NCBI GenBank assembly: GCA_030433415.1
Contig: JAUIMF010000003.1
Coordinates: 1-64,000, forward strand
Source: Gammaproteobacteria bacterium
Lineage (GTDB): Bacteria; Pseudomonadota; Gammaproteobacteria; Pseudomonadales; Halieaceae
Reading direction: 5' to 3'
Length of the DNA: 64,000 bases
This document shows, one piece after another, positions 8,222 through 17,494 of this stretch (the stretch's first letter is position 1; each line of letters starts with the position of its first letter). The notes beneath the pieces are model-generated. The model was not told where the DNA came from. It did no database searches and saw nothing but the letters and a program-made list of their open reading frames with translations. The position numbers and the translations under genes are program-made.

Positions 8222-9502
8222 ATGAAGCCAACGTCATACTGGCTCGATTCCGCCCCGGACTTCAGTGCTCCCGCCGAGGGTGTACCCCATGGAAGCACGG
8301 ACGTCGCGGTGATCGGCGGTGGTTTCAGCGGCCTTGCAGCGGCGTTGTCTCTGGCTCGCGCCGGCGCCTCCGTATCGCTGCTCGAAGCCGGGCCCGTGCT
8401 TGGCGAGGCGTCGGGGCGCAACGGCGGTCAGTGCAACAACGGCACGCTGCAGGACTTCGCCGGCCTCTGCACGAAGCTCGGAGTCGATCAGGCGAGCGAG
8501 TATTACCGTGCCTATAACCGGGCGGTGGATATCGTCGAGTCTCTTGCGGAGTCGGAGCGTATCGAATGCGACTTTCACCGCAGTGGCAAGCTTAAAATCG
8601 CGGCGAAACCCGCACATTACGAGAAACTCGCACGTACCTGTGATGCCCTGCACGCTGCGGGGGTCGATCCGCAGACAAGATTGTTGGACAAGGCTGCACT
8701 GGCAGCAGAAATCAACTCCGACGCCTACCACGGCGGCTTCCTGCAGCCCCTCAGTGCGCAGCTTCACGTAGGTAAATTCGGTATCGGGCTGGCGGAACGC
8801 GCGGCACAGGCCGGCGCCCGAATCTACCCGGACTCACCGGTGATCCGTCTCGAACGCGATGGGTCGGCGCGGTGGCGGGTTGTCACGCCCCGGGGGGACG
8901 TGACTGCGTCTCAGGTGCTATTGGCCAATGGTGGCAGCGGCCCGGGTCCTTTTAGCTGGTTCCGCCGACGCATTGTACCGGTGGGAAGCTTTATCGTAGT
9001 CACCGAACCGCTGGGCGAGGCGCGTCTCGACAGCCTGCTGCCGGGGCGGCGTTCCTATGTCAATACCTTGAATATCGGCAATTATTTTCGGCGTACACCC
9101 GATCACCGTCTGCTGTTCGGTGGCCGGGCGCGCTTTGCGGTGTCCAATCCCCGCTCCGATGCCAAGAGCGGCACCGTGCTGCAGAGTGCCCTCGCCAGAA
9201 CATTTCCTACACTTGCGCAGGCGCGCATAGACTACTGCTGGGGCGGCACCGTTGATCTCACCGCCGATCGGCTTCCCCGGGCGGGAGAGCGTGATGGTCT
9301 GTACTACTGCATGGGTTTCAGCGGCCATGGAGTACAGATGGCGGTCATGATGGGGCAGGTGATGGCGACCATGATCCAGGGTAAGAGTGTCGCGAATCCC
9401 TGGGCAGAACTGTCCTGGCCGGCGGTGCCTGGCCATTTTGGGAAGCCGTGGTTCCTTCCGATGGTTGGTGTGTACTACCGCATGCTGGACTATCTGCAAT
9501 GA
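8222..9502 (+). CDS. FAD-dependent amine oxidoreductase of the DAO family (gamma-glutamylputrescine oxidase-like)
   Basis: 426-residue DAO-type flavoprotein. The N terminus has the YWLDSAP segment common in PuuB-like enzymes, then the FAD-binding DVAVIGGGFSGLAAALSLA with the acidic LLEAG after the second strand, SGRNGGQCNNG for flavin contact, and near the C terminus GFSGHGVQMAV, which closes the FAD site. Such enzymes oxidise a secondary or primary amine to an imine with release of hydrogen peroxide or electron transfer. It lies between the HAD gene and the transporter genes in one orientation. Family is clear; substrate (polyamine derivative, N-methyl amino acid, opine) is unknown. Confidence 0.88.
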   Translation: MKPTSYWLDSAPDFSAPAEGVPHGSTDVAVIGGGFSGLAAALSLARAGASVSLLEAGPVLGEASGRNGGQCNNGTLQDFAGLCTKLGVDQASEYYRAYNRAVDIVESLAESERIECDFHRSGKLKIAAKPAHYEKLARTCDALHAAGVDPQTRLLDKAALAAEINSDAYHGGFLQPLSAQLHVGKFGIGLAERAAQAGARIYPDSPVIRLERDGSARWRVVTPRGDVTASQVLLANGGSGPGPFSWFRRRIVPVGSFIVVTEPLGEARLDSLLPGRRSYVNTLNIGNYFRRTPDHRLLFGGRARFAVSNPRSDAKSGTVLQSALARTFPTLAQARIDYCWGGTVDLTADRLPRAGERDGLYYCMGFSGHGVQMAVMMGQVMATMIQGKSVANPWAELSWPAVPGHFGKPWFLPMVGVYYRMLDYLQ

Positions 9503-9538
9503 TGTCTGGCCCAGCCGACACCCGGGTGCATTGACCTC

Positions 9539-11113
9539 ATGAACCAAGACGGCAGTCAGTGCTCCCGCCGACAGCTGCTGCGCGGCATGGCCGAATTCGG
9601 ACTGGCTACGGGGATGGGTAGTACGCTACTGGCACCGCTGCGTCTGGCTGCTGAACAGCCGGTGGCTGAATCACCGCGCTACGGTGGGCGCATTCGGGTG
9701 GCTTCGATCGCCTCGTCGACGGCGGACACGATGGATCCCGCGGCCGGCAGCCTGTCTACAGACTACGCGCGGCACTATATGTTTTACAACGGGCTGACGC
9801 GTTACGACAGCAATCTGAAAGGGCAGCTATCGCTGGCCGAAGCAATCGAGACGTCGGACCAGCGTATCTGGCAGGTCACCCTGCGACAGGGCATACAGTT
9901 CCACGACGGCAAACCACTGGCGCCCGCCGACGTTGTGTATTCCCTCATGCGCCACCTGGATCCGGCCACGGGTTCGCGGGTGAAGCCGATTGCAGACCAG
10001 TTCGAACGCGTTGAGGTCGTCGGTCCCCGCCAGGTACGAATTCAACTGACACAACCAAATGCCGACTTGCCCGAAATTCTCGCCGATTCGCATTTCCTGA
10101 TCGTTCAGGATGGCACCACTGACTTCCGTAACGCTTCCGGCACCGGTCCTTACAAGCTGGCGGAGTTTCGTCCCGGTGTGCGCACCATCGGCAGGCGCAA
10201 CGAAAACTACTGGATACCCGGCAAGCCCTACCTGGACGAAATCGAACTGGTGGGTATCCCCGACGAAACCGCGCGGGTAAACGCACTCCTGTCCGGCGAT
10301 GTGCAGCTCGTCAATGCCATCGACCCCCGTTCCACCCGGCGACTGGAACAGTCTCCCGGTGCCCGGATCATGGAAACACCGTCAAGTCTCTATACCAGTC
10401 TCGTTATCCGCCAGGATATTCCGCCGACGAGCAGCAATGACCTGACGCTGGCGCTCAAGTACCTGCTGGACCGTCCCACCATCAAGCGAGCGTTGTACCG
10501 CGGTTTTGCCACTATTGCCAATGACCATCCCGTGCACCCAAAGCACCCGTTTTATGCTGCCGATCTGCCGCAGCGTCAGCATGATCCGGAGCGGGCTGTG
10601 TATCACCTGAAGAAGGGGGGGCTCGAGGGTTTACGTCTGCCGGCTTACGCATCCCCCGCGGCAAACGGTTCGGTGGATATGGCGTCCCTGTTGCAGTTGT
10701 CGGCGATTCCCGCCGGGCTCAAGCTAGGCGTGAACCGGGTGCCGTCGGACGGCTACTGGTCGAATCACTGGGGCAAGCACCCGCTATCCTTTGGCAACGT
10801 CAATCCGCGACCCACGCTGGATATGCTGTTCAGCCTGTTCTTTAAGTCGGATGCAGCCTGGAATACCAGCCGCTGGAACAGTCCGAAATTTGATCAATTG
10901 CTGGTGGCGGCGCGCTCCGAGGGTGATCCTGCAAGGCGTCGGCAGATGTATGTAGACATGCAGGAACTGGTCAGCAACTCCTGCGGTATCGGGATCCCCG
11001 TGTTCCTGAGCCTCATCGATGGGTACGACGTCCGTCTGCGCGGCCTGACCCCGATACCCATCGGTGGACTGATGGGTTATTCCTTCGCCGAGCACGTGTG
11101 GTGGGCAGCGTGA
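9539..11113 (+). CDS. ABC transporter substrate-binding protein, family 5 (peptide/opine/nickel type), Tat signal
   Basis: 524 residues. The N terminus carries a twin-arginine signal, SRRQLLR, followed by a hydrophobic stretch (FGLATGMGSTLLAPL), so export is probably folded and Tat dependent. The mature protein has the SBP_bac_5 features: an early GGRIRVAS strand, DPAAGSLSTDYARH, WQVTLRQGIQFHDGKPLAPADVVYS, and ASGTGPYKLAEFRPG. It would deliver an oligopeptide-like or opine-like ligand to the permeases encoded directly downstream. Tat signals are present in some members of this family. The ligand should be the feedstock of the catabolic genes around it. Confidence 0.92.
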   Translation: MNQDGSQCSRRQLLRGMAEFGLATGMGSTLLAPLRLAAEQPVAESPRYGGRIRVASIASSTADTMDPAAGSLSTDYARHYMFYNGLTRYDSNLKGQLSLAEAIETSDQRIWQVTLRQGIQFHDGKPLAPADVVYSLMRHLDPATGSRVKPIADQFERVEVVGPRQVRIQLTQPNADLPEILADSHFLIVQDGTTDFRNASGTGPYKLAEFRPGVRTIGRRNENYWIPGKPYLDEIELVGIPDETARVNALLSGDVQLVNAIDPRSTRRLEQSPGARIMETPSSLYTSLVIRQDIPPTSSNDLTLALKYLLDRPTIKRALYRGFATIANDHPVHPKHPFYAADLPQRQHDPERAVYHLKKGGLEGLRLPAYASPAANGSVDMASLLQLSAIPAGLKLGVNRVPSDGYWSNHWGKHPLSFGNVNPRPTLDMLFSLFFKSDAAWNTSRWNSPKFDQLLVAARSEGDPARRRQMYVDMQELVSNSCGIGIPVFLSLIDGYDVRLRGLTPIPIGGLMGYSFAEHVWWAA

Positions 11114-11159
11114 GCAGAGTTGTCGTGCCTTGCGGTATGAGCGGGCGGCCGTTCACGTC

Positions 11160-12110
11160 ATGACGACCATCGTTGAACTGCTCCTCAGACGTCTGGGCGC
11201 GTCTTTGGCAACGCTGCTATTGGTGTCTGCGGTCGTTTTCCTGATCACCAACCTGCTACCTGGCGACCCGGTACAGGAAATGCTCGGCCAGGCGGCGACG
11301 CCGGAGGTCGTGGAGGCCCTGCGGGCCAAGCTCGGGCTTAACGAACCTGCGTACCTGCGCTATCTGCACTGGTTGGGTTCCATGCTGAGCGGCAGCCCCG
11401 GTGTTTCCATTGCCAACAACATGCCGGTGGCGGAGCTGGTAGCCGATCGGCTGCCGAGGTCGCTCACGCTGGCGGGTATCACGACGGTGGTCGCCGTACC
11501 GCTGGCGCTGCTGGTTGGCATCGTAGCGGCCATGCATCACGGTACCCGCACTGACAGTATCATCAGCGGCTTGGTGATGTTCGTGGTTGCTGTGCCCGAG
11601 TTCCTGGTTGCTACGGTGGCGGTGCTGATTTTTGCCGTGAAATTGCGATGGTTGTCGGCGGTGTCCTATGCGCCTCCGGACCCTACGCTGGCCGAGTTCC
11701 TGGAGACCTACGCGTTGCCGGTGCTGACGTTGAGCCTTGTGCTGGTGGGGCAGATGGCGCGTATGACTCGCGCCGCGCTCATCGAGCAGTTGCAACAACC
11801 CTACATCGAGATGGCTGTGCTCAAGGGTGCGAGTCCGGCGCGGGTGGTCCTCAGACACGCGCTTCCCAACGCCGTGGGACCTATCGCCAACGCGGTAGCC
11901 CTGAGCTTGTCTTATCTCATGGGCGGGGTGGTCATCATCGAGGTGATCTTCAACTACCCCGGTATCGCCAGCCTGATGGTGGACTCGGTGACCAACCGGG
12001 ATTTCCCCTTGCTGCAGGTGTGCGCCATGCTGTTCTGTGCAGGTTATCTGATCCTGGTGCTGCTGGCAGATGTCGCCGCTATCCTGTCCAATCCGCGGCT
12101 GCGCAAGTGA
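11160..12110 (+). CDS. ABC transporter permease, DppB/OppB type
   Basis: 316-residue inner-membrane permease with about six membrane segments. It starts with LLLRRLGASLATLLLVSAVVFLI and then LLPGDPVQEML, the conserved first-helix region of DppB. The coupling-helix EAA-like loop is MAVLKGASPARVVLRHALPNA, which contacts the ATPase. The ATG at 11160 gives the normal DppB N terminus; a TTG 30 bases upstream adds ten residues and overlaps nothing useful. One base separates its stop from the next permease start. With the C-type permease and fused ATPase it makes a complete importer. Confidence 0.93.
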   Translation: MTTIVELLLRRLGASLATLLLVSAVVFLITNLLPGDPVQEMLGQAATPEVVEALRAKLGLNEPAYLRYLHWLGSMLSGSPGVSIANNMPVAELVADRLPRSLTLAGITTVVAVPLALLVGIVAAMHHGTRTDSIISGLVMFVVAVPEFLVATVAVLIFAVKLRWLSAVSYAPPDPTLAEFLETYALPVLTLSLVLVGQMARMTRAALIEQLQQPYIEMAVLKGASPARVVLRHALPNAVGPIANAVALSLSYLMGGVVIIEVIFNYPGIASLMVDSVTNRDFPLLQVCAMLFCAGYLILVLLADVAAILSNPRLRK

Positions 12111-12111
12111 G

Positions 12112-12924
12112 ATGTTCGTGAAACAGCTGTATCGCCGTCTGGGCTTGTCCGGGTGCCTCGGTCTTGCGCTCGCCGTACTATGGATTCTGCTGAGCCTTCT
12201 GGGTCCGGTACTGGCACCGCACGGTCCTGGTGAAATCGTCGACTACGAGGTTTTTCTACCCATGAGCGCCGAGCATCCGCTGGGCACGGATTATCTGGGT
12301 CGTAGCGTCCTGAGTCGGATCATGGATGGCGCCCGCTTTACGGTGGGTATCGCACTCGCCGCCGCATCCCTGGCAGCGTTGCTCGGTACTGGGCTGGGTC
12401 TCTTCTCTGCGGTTAGTAGCAAGGCCGTTGACGAGAGTGTCAGTCGCCTCATGGACGCGCTGCTGTCCATTCCGAACAAGATATTTGCACTGGTAATGAT
12501 CGCTGCCTTCGGATCCTCGATTCCCTTGCTGTTGCTGATCACGGGTGTCACCTACACCCCGGGGGTTTACCGCATCGCCAGGGCCCTGGCTGTAAATATC
12601 AATCAGGTGGATTACATTCAGGTCGCACGCGCCCGGGGAGAGGGGCGCCTGTACCTCGCCGTGTCCGAGGTGCTCCCAAATATGGTCCACCCGATGCTCA
12701 CGGACTTCGGCTTGCGCTTTGTTTACATCGTGCTGTTGCTCAGCAGTCTGAGTTTCCTGGGCCTGGGTGTGCAGCCACCCAACGCGGATCTCGGGTCCCT
12801 GGTGCGTGAGAACATGTCCGGATTGTGGGAAGCCGCCCCGGCCATCATCGCGCCTGCGGCGGCCATCGCCAGCCTGACCATTGGGGTCAACCTGTTCATC
12901 GACAGCCTGCGTGGCCGACGATGA
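12112..12924 (+). CDS. ABC transporter permease, DppC/OppC type
   Basis: 270-residue partner permease. It shows a first membrane helix near residues 14-33, the conserved HPLGTDYLGRSVLSRIMDGARFTVGIA, and the coupling loop VARARGEGRLYLAVSEVLPN before the last helices. The ATG directly after the DppB-like stop (TGA G ATG) is the natural start; an upstream in-frame ATG at 12070 lies inside dppB. It pairs with the preceding permease to form the channel. Confidence 0.93.
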   Translation: MFVKQLYRRLGLSGCLGLALAVLWILLSLLGPVLAPHGPGEIVDYEVFLPMSAEHPLGTDYLGRSVLSRIMDGARFTVGIALAAASLAALLGTGLGLFSAVSSKAVDESVSRLMDALLSIPNKIFALVMIAAFGSSIPLLLLITGVTYTPGVYRIARALAVNINQVDYIQVARARGEGRLYLAVSEVLPNMVHPMLTDFGLRFVYIVLLLSSLSFLGLGVQPPNADLGSLVRENMSGLWEAAPAIIAPAAAIASLTIGVNLFIDSLRGRR

Positions 12925-12942
12925 GAGCGGGAACTGCGCGAC

Positions 12943-14772
12943 ATGGTTGATCAACTACAGGTAGACGGGCTCCGGATTGTTGCCAGCACCGGGGACGGCG
13001 GCCGGAAGACGATTGTAAGTGACGTCAGTTTCTCCATACCGCGTGGGGAAGTGCTTGCTCTGATTGGCGAGTCCGGCTCGGGCAAGACGACCATTGCACT
13101 GTCGCTGCTACGCTACGTGCGCAGAGGCTGCCACATAGCGTCAGGATCTATCCGTCTGGGTGACAGCGACGTGATGGCGATGAGCGAGCGCGAGTTGCGG
13201 TCCCTGCGCGGACGCCGCGTATCCTACGTTGCCCAGAGTGCGGCCTCCGCCTTCAATCCATCCATGAGGATCATGGGGCAGATACTCGAAACCACGCGCA
13301 TCCATAAGACATTGCCGCGCAAAGAGGCGGAATCCAGAGCCGTGGAACTGTTCCGTGCCCTGGCGTTACCGGAGCCGGAATCCATCGGTTCCCGGTACCC
13401 GCACCAGGTGTCCGGCGGGCAATTGCAACGCCTGATGGCCGCCATGGCCCTGATCACCGAGCCGGAACTGGTTATCTTTGACGAGCCCACCACTGCACTG
13501 GATGTCACTACGCAGATAGACGTGCTGCGTGCTTTCAAGCGGGTGGTGCGTGAGCGCGGAATCACCGCAGTCTATGTCTCCCACGACCTGGCGGTCGTCG
13601 CGCAAATGGCAGATCGGGTGGTGGTGTTGAACGCCGGAGAAATTCGCGAAAGCGGACCCACGGCGCAACTGCTTCAGAACCCGCAGGACCACTACACCCG
13701 CGAACTGATGGCGGCTGCTCGGCCAGCACTGGGCTGCGCAGGGGAGGGCGTCGCAAGTGAGTCACCGGTATTGTCGGTGAAGGATTTGACCGCAGGTTAC
13801 GGCCAGCCGGGCAAGGATGGCAGACCCAAGGTCACGATTCTTGAGGCGATCAACTTTAGCATTCCGCGCGGTACCACGCTGGGGGTAATCGGCGAGTCTG
13901 GATCGGGCAAGTCGACGCTGGCGCGGGCGGTGGCCGGGCTGGTGCCGCTCGCTGATGGCACCATGACACTCAGCGAAGCGCCCTTGCCCGGCGAGATGGC
14001 GCAGCGCAACCGGGAGCAGCTGCGCAAGGTGCAGATCGTCTTCCAGAACGCCGATACGGCACTTAATCCGGCGCATACGGTAGCACGCATTCTGGCCAGG
14101 CCGCTGGCCTTTTACCATCAGATGGATGGCCCGCAACGGGATCGTCGTGTCCGTGAACTGCTGGATCTCGTGCATCTGCCGGCAGCGATCCTTGACCAGC
14201 CTTGCGTGCGCCTGTCCGGAGGCCAGAAGCAACGGGTCAACCTTGCGCGGGCGCTTGCCGCCGAGCCTGATCTGATTCTCTGCGATGAGGTGACCTCGGC
14301 GCTCGATACGGTTGTTGCGGCCGCCATCCTGGACCTGCTGATGGAACTCCAGCGGGAGCTCAAAGTGTCGTATATGTTCATCAGTCATGACATCTCGACG
14401 GTGCGTGCCATCTGTGACGATGTGCTTGTGCTCTATGCGGGACGCATCGTGGAGTTCGGTAGCCGCGAGACCTTCTCCGCTGCGCCGTTCCATCCCTACA
14501 CGGACCTGCTGATCCGTTCGGTGCCGGAGCTGGCGCAGGGGTGGCTGGAACGCTCTGGCCATCCCCCATCGAAGGGATCAGGGGGAGAGATAGCTCCGGG
14601 CCTGTGCCCCTTCCTGGACCGTTGCCCGGTGATCATTCCCGGCCAGTGTGATCGCGTGCCGCCTCCGTGGCACCACCTTGCCGCCGGCAACAGCGTGCTG
14701 TGTCACCATACCCAGGATGCGCTGGCCGGGGAGCGCGCAATGGACGAAGGCGCTCGAAGCCCTCGTGGCTGA
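12943..14772 (+). CDS. Fused dual ATP-binding protein of the Dpp/Opp importer (DppD-DppF fusion)
   Basis: 609 residues with two ABC ATPase domains in one chain. Domain 1 has Walker A GESGSGKTT, signature VSGGQLQR and Walker B LVIFDEPTTALD; domain 2 starts near residue 270 with Walker A GESGSGKSTL, signature LSGGQKQR and Walker B LILCDEVTSALD. The C terminus ends with the cysteine-containing oligopeptide-ABC tail (CPFLDRCPVIIPGQC), which in relatives can bind an iron-sulfur cluster. In most Dpp/Opp systems D and F are separate genes; fusion occurs in GsiA and YejF-type systems. It powers import by the two permeases just upstream and ends 12 bases from a convergent aldehyde dehydrogenase. Confidence 0.94.
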   Translation: MVDQLQVDGLRIVASTGDGGRKTIVSDVSFSIPRGEVLALIGESGSGKTTIALSLLRYVRRGCHIASGSIRLGDSDVMAMSERELRSLRGRRVSYVAQSAASAFNPSMRIMGQILETTRIHKTLPRKEAESRAVELFRALALPEPESIGSRYPHQVSGGQLQRLMAAMALITEPELVIFDEPTTALDVTTQIDVLRAFKRVVRERGITAVYVSHDLAVVAQMADRVVVLNAGEIRESGPTAQLLQNPQDHYTRELMAAARPALGCAGEGVASESPVLSVKDLTAGYGQPGKDGRPKVTILEAINFSIPRGTTLGVIGESGSGKSTLARAVAGLVPLADGTMTLSEAPLPGEMAQRNREQLRKVQIVFQNADTALNPAHTVARILARPLAFYHQMDGPQRDRRVRELLDLVHLPAAILDQPCVRLSGGQKQRVNLARALAAEPDLILCDEVTSALDTVVAAAILDLLMELQRELKVSYMFISHDISTVRAICDDVLVLYAGRIVEFGSRETFSAAPFHPYTDLLIRSVPELAQGWLERSGHPPSKGSGGEIAPGLCPFLDRCPVIIPGQCDRVPPPWHHLAAGNSVLCHHTQDALAGERAMDEGARSPRG

Positions 14773-14784
14773 CGACGCGGCGGG

Positions 14785-16263
14785 CTACTCCGAAAAATCG
14801 ATCAGCACACTTTTCTGGCGTAAGCTGGCCTCCACCGCCTGCCGTCCCAGATCCTTGCCGATACCGGAGCTGTGGTAGCCGCCGGTCGGGATGATGTAAT
14901 CGTGCGTACGCCCGTAGCGATTGACCCATACGGTGCCCGCCTGAATGCGGCGCACGGCACGCAGTGCGCGGTTTACATTCCCGGTATGGACGCCGGCGGC
15001 GAGCCCATACTGTTCGTGCCCGGCCAGTGCAAAACCCTCATCTTCGTCATCGAAGGACTGCACGGTTAGCACAGGCCCGAAAACTTCCTCGCGAACGGCT
15101 TCCATCGTCGACGATACATCGGTGAGGATCGTCGGAGCATAGAACGCACCGTCCCCCCTGACATCGAGACGCTGAGCCCCGATGAGGGCCGTGGCACCGT
15201 CGTCGAGCGTTCGCGTGACCCTGTCATGGATGCGCTGCAGCTGGGTGGCAGAAATTATGGGGGCAAACCCCGTATCGCTTGTCCAGGTGGCACCGGGACG
15301 TTCGGCGCTGGCAAGTGCGATCACTTTCTCCAGCAGCTCCTCCTCGATGGAACGCTCAACCAACAGACGCGAGCCGGCAATGCACACTTGTCCGGCGTTG
15401 TAGAGGATTGACCGTGCCACGGTGGCGGCGACGCGGTCCAGGTCCGGAACATCCGCGAAAACTACCTGGGGACTCTTGCCGCCGAGTTCGAGAGTGACGG
15501 GCTTGATGCCGCTCTCTGCACTGGCCTTCATGATCTCGGTGCCGGTCCGGGTGGAGCCGGTGAAGGAAATCTTGCCGACGCTCGGGTGCCGGCACAGGGC
15601 GTCACCGGTCACGGTCCCATTGCCCTGAACCACGTTCAGGATTCCGACGGGGAAGCCCGCCTCAACGGCCAGCTGAGCAAGGCGGATGGCGCTGAATGGA
15701 GTCAGCTCCGATGGCTTCAGGACAACGGCATTACCCGCTGCCAGCGGTGCAGCGATCTTGGTGATCGACTGCGTAATCGGAAAGTTCCACGGTGCAATGG
15801 CTGCGACTACCCCGTAGGGTTCCGTGACGACCATGCCGAGGTGATCGGTACGCGTGGCCGCGACGTCGCCTCCGAGTTTGTCGGCCCACTCTGCGAAGAA
15901 TCGGATGCAATCCACGGAGTAGGGGATATCGATATCCAAAACCCCCTGTATGTGTCGCGTTGAGCCGAGCGCCTCCAGCCGTGCCAATGTGTCCTTGTCG
16001 CGGTCGATGAACTCCGCCCAGCGACGCAGCAGCGCCGCGCGGGCGCGGGGTGACTCGGTGGCCCATCCTGAGCACTGGAAGGCGGTGCGGGCGCTCGCGA
16101 CGGCACGATCGACGGTGGTGGGGCCAGCGACGGGCAAGTCCGTGTACCACGCGCCGTCGGAGGGTCGATGCACCGGCAACCACTCGGTGCCTTCGCTGAC
16201 GATTACGCCGTCGATGAAATGTCCCTGTGGCACATCGAGGTCATTGGGATTGAACGCAGGCAT
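14785..16263 (-). CDS. NAD(P)-dependent aldehyde dehydrogenase (PuuC/betaine aldehyde dehydrogenase-like)
   Basis: 492 residues, ALDH superfamily. Motifs: IAPWNFPITQSITKIAAPLAAGNAVVLKP, FTGSTRTGTEIM, general-base Glu in LELGGKSPQVVF, catalytic Cys in NAGQVCIAGSRLLVE, EEVFGPVL, and a C-terminal GGYHSSGIGKDLG. A strong ribosome site (GAGGA, about 7 bases before ATG) supports the start. It lies 70 bases downstream of the HcnC-like flavoprotein in the same direction, so it could oxidise the aldehyde released when that enzyme cleaves a C-N bond. Substrate is inferred only from this neighbourhood. Confidence 0.9.
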   Translation of the reverse strand: MPAFNPNDLDVPQGHFIDGVIVSEGTEWLPVHRPSDGAWYTDLPVAGPTTVDRAVASARTAFQCSGWATESPRARAALLRRWAEFIDRDKDTLARLEALGSTRHIQGVLDIDIPYSVDCIRFFAEWADKLGGDVAATRTDHLGMVVTEPYGVVAAIAPWNFPITQSITKIAAPLAAGNAVVLKPSELTPFSAIRLAQLAVEAGFPVGILNVVQGNGTVTGDALCRHPSVGKISFTGSTRTGTEIMKASAESGIKPVTLELGGKSPQVVFADVPDLDRVAATVARSILYNAGQVCIAGSRLLVERSIEEELLEKVIALASAERPGATWTSDTGFAPIISATQLQRIHDRVTRTLDDGATALIGAQRLDVRGDGAFYAPTILTDVSSTMEAVREEVFGPVLTVQSFDDEDEGFALAGHEQYGLAAGVHTGNVNRALRAVRRIQAGTVWVNRYGRTHDYIIPTGGYHSSGIGKDLGRQAVEASLRQKSVLIDFSE

Positions 16264-16333
16264 TACTGCTTCCTCGCTATCTGAAACAATGCGGTGCGGG
16301 CGGCACCGGAAGAATAAATTTGTGCCAGCTTCG

Positions 16334-17494
16334 TCACTCGGTCGTGGCGAAACGACGGATATGAAAGCTATCGATGGGCGTTGAGGTTCTCCCGGTGGCT
16401 ATCAGCTCCGCCATGACGTCACCCACGCCCGGGCCGATCTGGAAGCCGGCGCCGCTGAACCCGAAGGCGTAGAATACGCCGGATACCTTGGCGCTTTCTC
16501 CCATGATCGGCAGGTTGTCCGGCAGGTAGCCCTCTATGCCGCTCCAGGTGCGGATGATATGCGCCTTCGCCATCGCCGGTAGCACGCGTGCCATCAGTGG
16601 TAACTGATGGAGCGTGTACTCTGGCGCCGGATAGGCACGGATAGCTTCGAGGTCCACGTCGTTGCGATAGCCTCCGCCGAAGACGATGTTGCCTCGGGAT
16701 ACCTGGCGCAGGTAAACCGTTTGCCCGGGTAGGTCGCTCTTGACGCCGATCGAGGGTTCGACGCGGTAGGGCAGTGGTTCGGTCACCCCCATTTGCGGTC
16801 CGCGCGCCACCAGCGGTACCGGCTCGCCGAGGCGAGCCGCCATGGCACCTGCCCAAGCGCCGCTGGTGATGAGAATCGCCGCGCCACGGTAGGTCGTGCT
16901 GGAGTTGTTGTGCGGGCCAGCGCGCCGGGTGGTGTTAACCTCGAAGCCATCCCCCTGGCGCTCGATAGCCAGGACTTCGGTGTTTTCGATGACCGCTGCG
17001 CCTTCGCGGACCGCCGCGCGGGCGAACGCGGGTGTCAGCAGCCGCGGATTGGCGTGGCCGTCCTGGGGACCCAGGGAGCCGAGTAGAGCATCGTGACCGA
17101 TGTAGGGATAACGGGCCCTGAGGGCCGTAGGTCCCAGTAGTTCCAGCTCCAGGCCATAGTCGCGAGCATCGTGAGCGTAGCGTTCCACATTCTGGGCAGC
17201 GTCTGCGTCGTAGCAGATGCGCAATTGCCCACAGGGCAAGAACTCGCAATCTTCCCCGAGTAACGCGGGCAGACGATTCCAGATCTCGCGGGAGCGGTTC
17301 GCCAGGGGGAGTTGCTCCAGCGGGCGTCCCTGGCGGCGTACGTTGCCGAAGTTGACGCCACTGGCCTGCTGGCCCACAAGGCCGCGTTCCAGCAGGGTGA
17401 CGGAGTAACCGCGCTGACGCAGGAAGAACGCTGCTGAAGTACCCATGAGACCGCCGCCGACCACGATGACGTCGACGTCCGTGTCGGCTGTCAC
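16334..17494 (-). CDS. FAD-dependent oxidoreductase, HcnC/opine oxidase subunit B-like (DAO family)
   Basis: 386 residues. FAD-binding motif DVIVVGGGLMGTSAAFFLRQRG, then LLERG and the flavin loop GQQASGVNFGNVRRQGR; the C-terminal FGFSGAGFQIGPGVGDVMAELI closes the cofactor site. This is the catalytic amine-oxidising subunit in the HcnABC, OoxAB/NoxAB and hydroxyproline dehydrogenase group. The GTG start has an excellent AGGAGG eight bases upstream and overlaps the TGA of the previous gene by four bases (GTGA), which indicates coupled synthesis of a complex. The likely reaction is oxidation of an amino acid or opine C-N bond, with electrons passed to the iron-sulfur subunits. Confidence 0.88.
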   Translation of the reverse strand: MTADTDVDVIVVGGGLMGTSAAFFLRQRGYSVTLLERGLVGQQASGVNFGNVRRQGRPLEQLPLANRSREIWNRLPALLGEDCEFLPCGQLRICYDADAAQNVERYAHDARDYGLELELLGPTALRARYPYIGHDALLGSLGPQDGHANPRLLTPAFARAAVREGAAVIENTEVLAIERQGDGFEVNTTRRAGPHNNSSTTYRGAAILITSGAWAGAMAARLGEPVPLVARGPQMGVTEPLPYRVEPSIGVKSDLPGQTVYLRQVSRGNIVFGGGYRNDVDLEAIRAYPAPEYTLHQLPLMARVLPAMAKAHIIRTWSGIEGYLPDNLPIMGESAKVSGVFYAFGFSGAGFQIGPGVGDVMAELIATGRTSTPIDSFHIRRFATTE

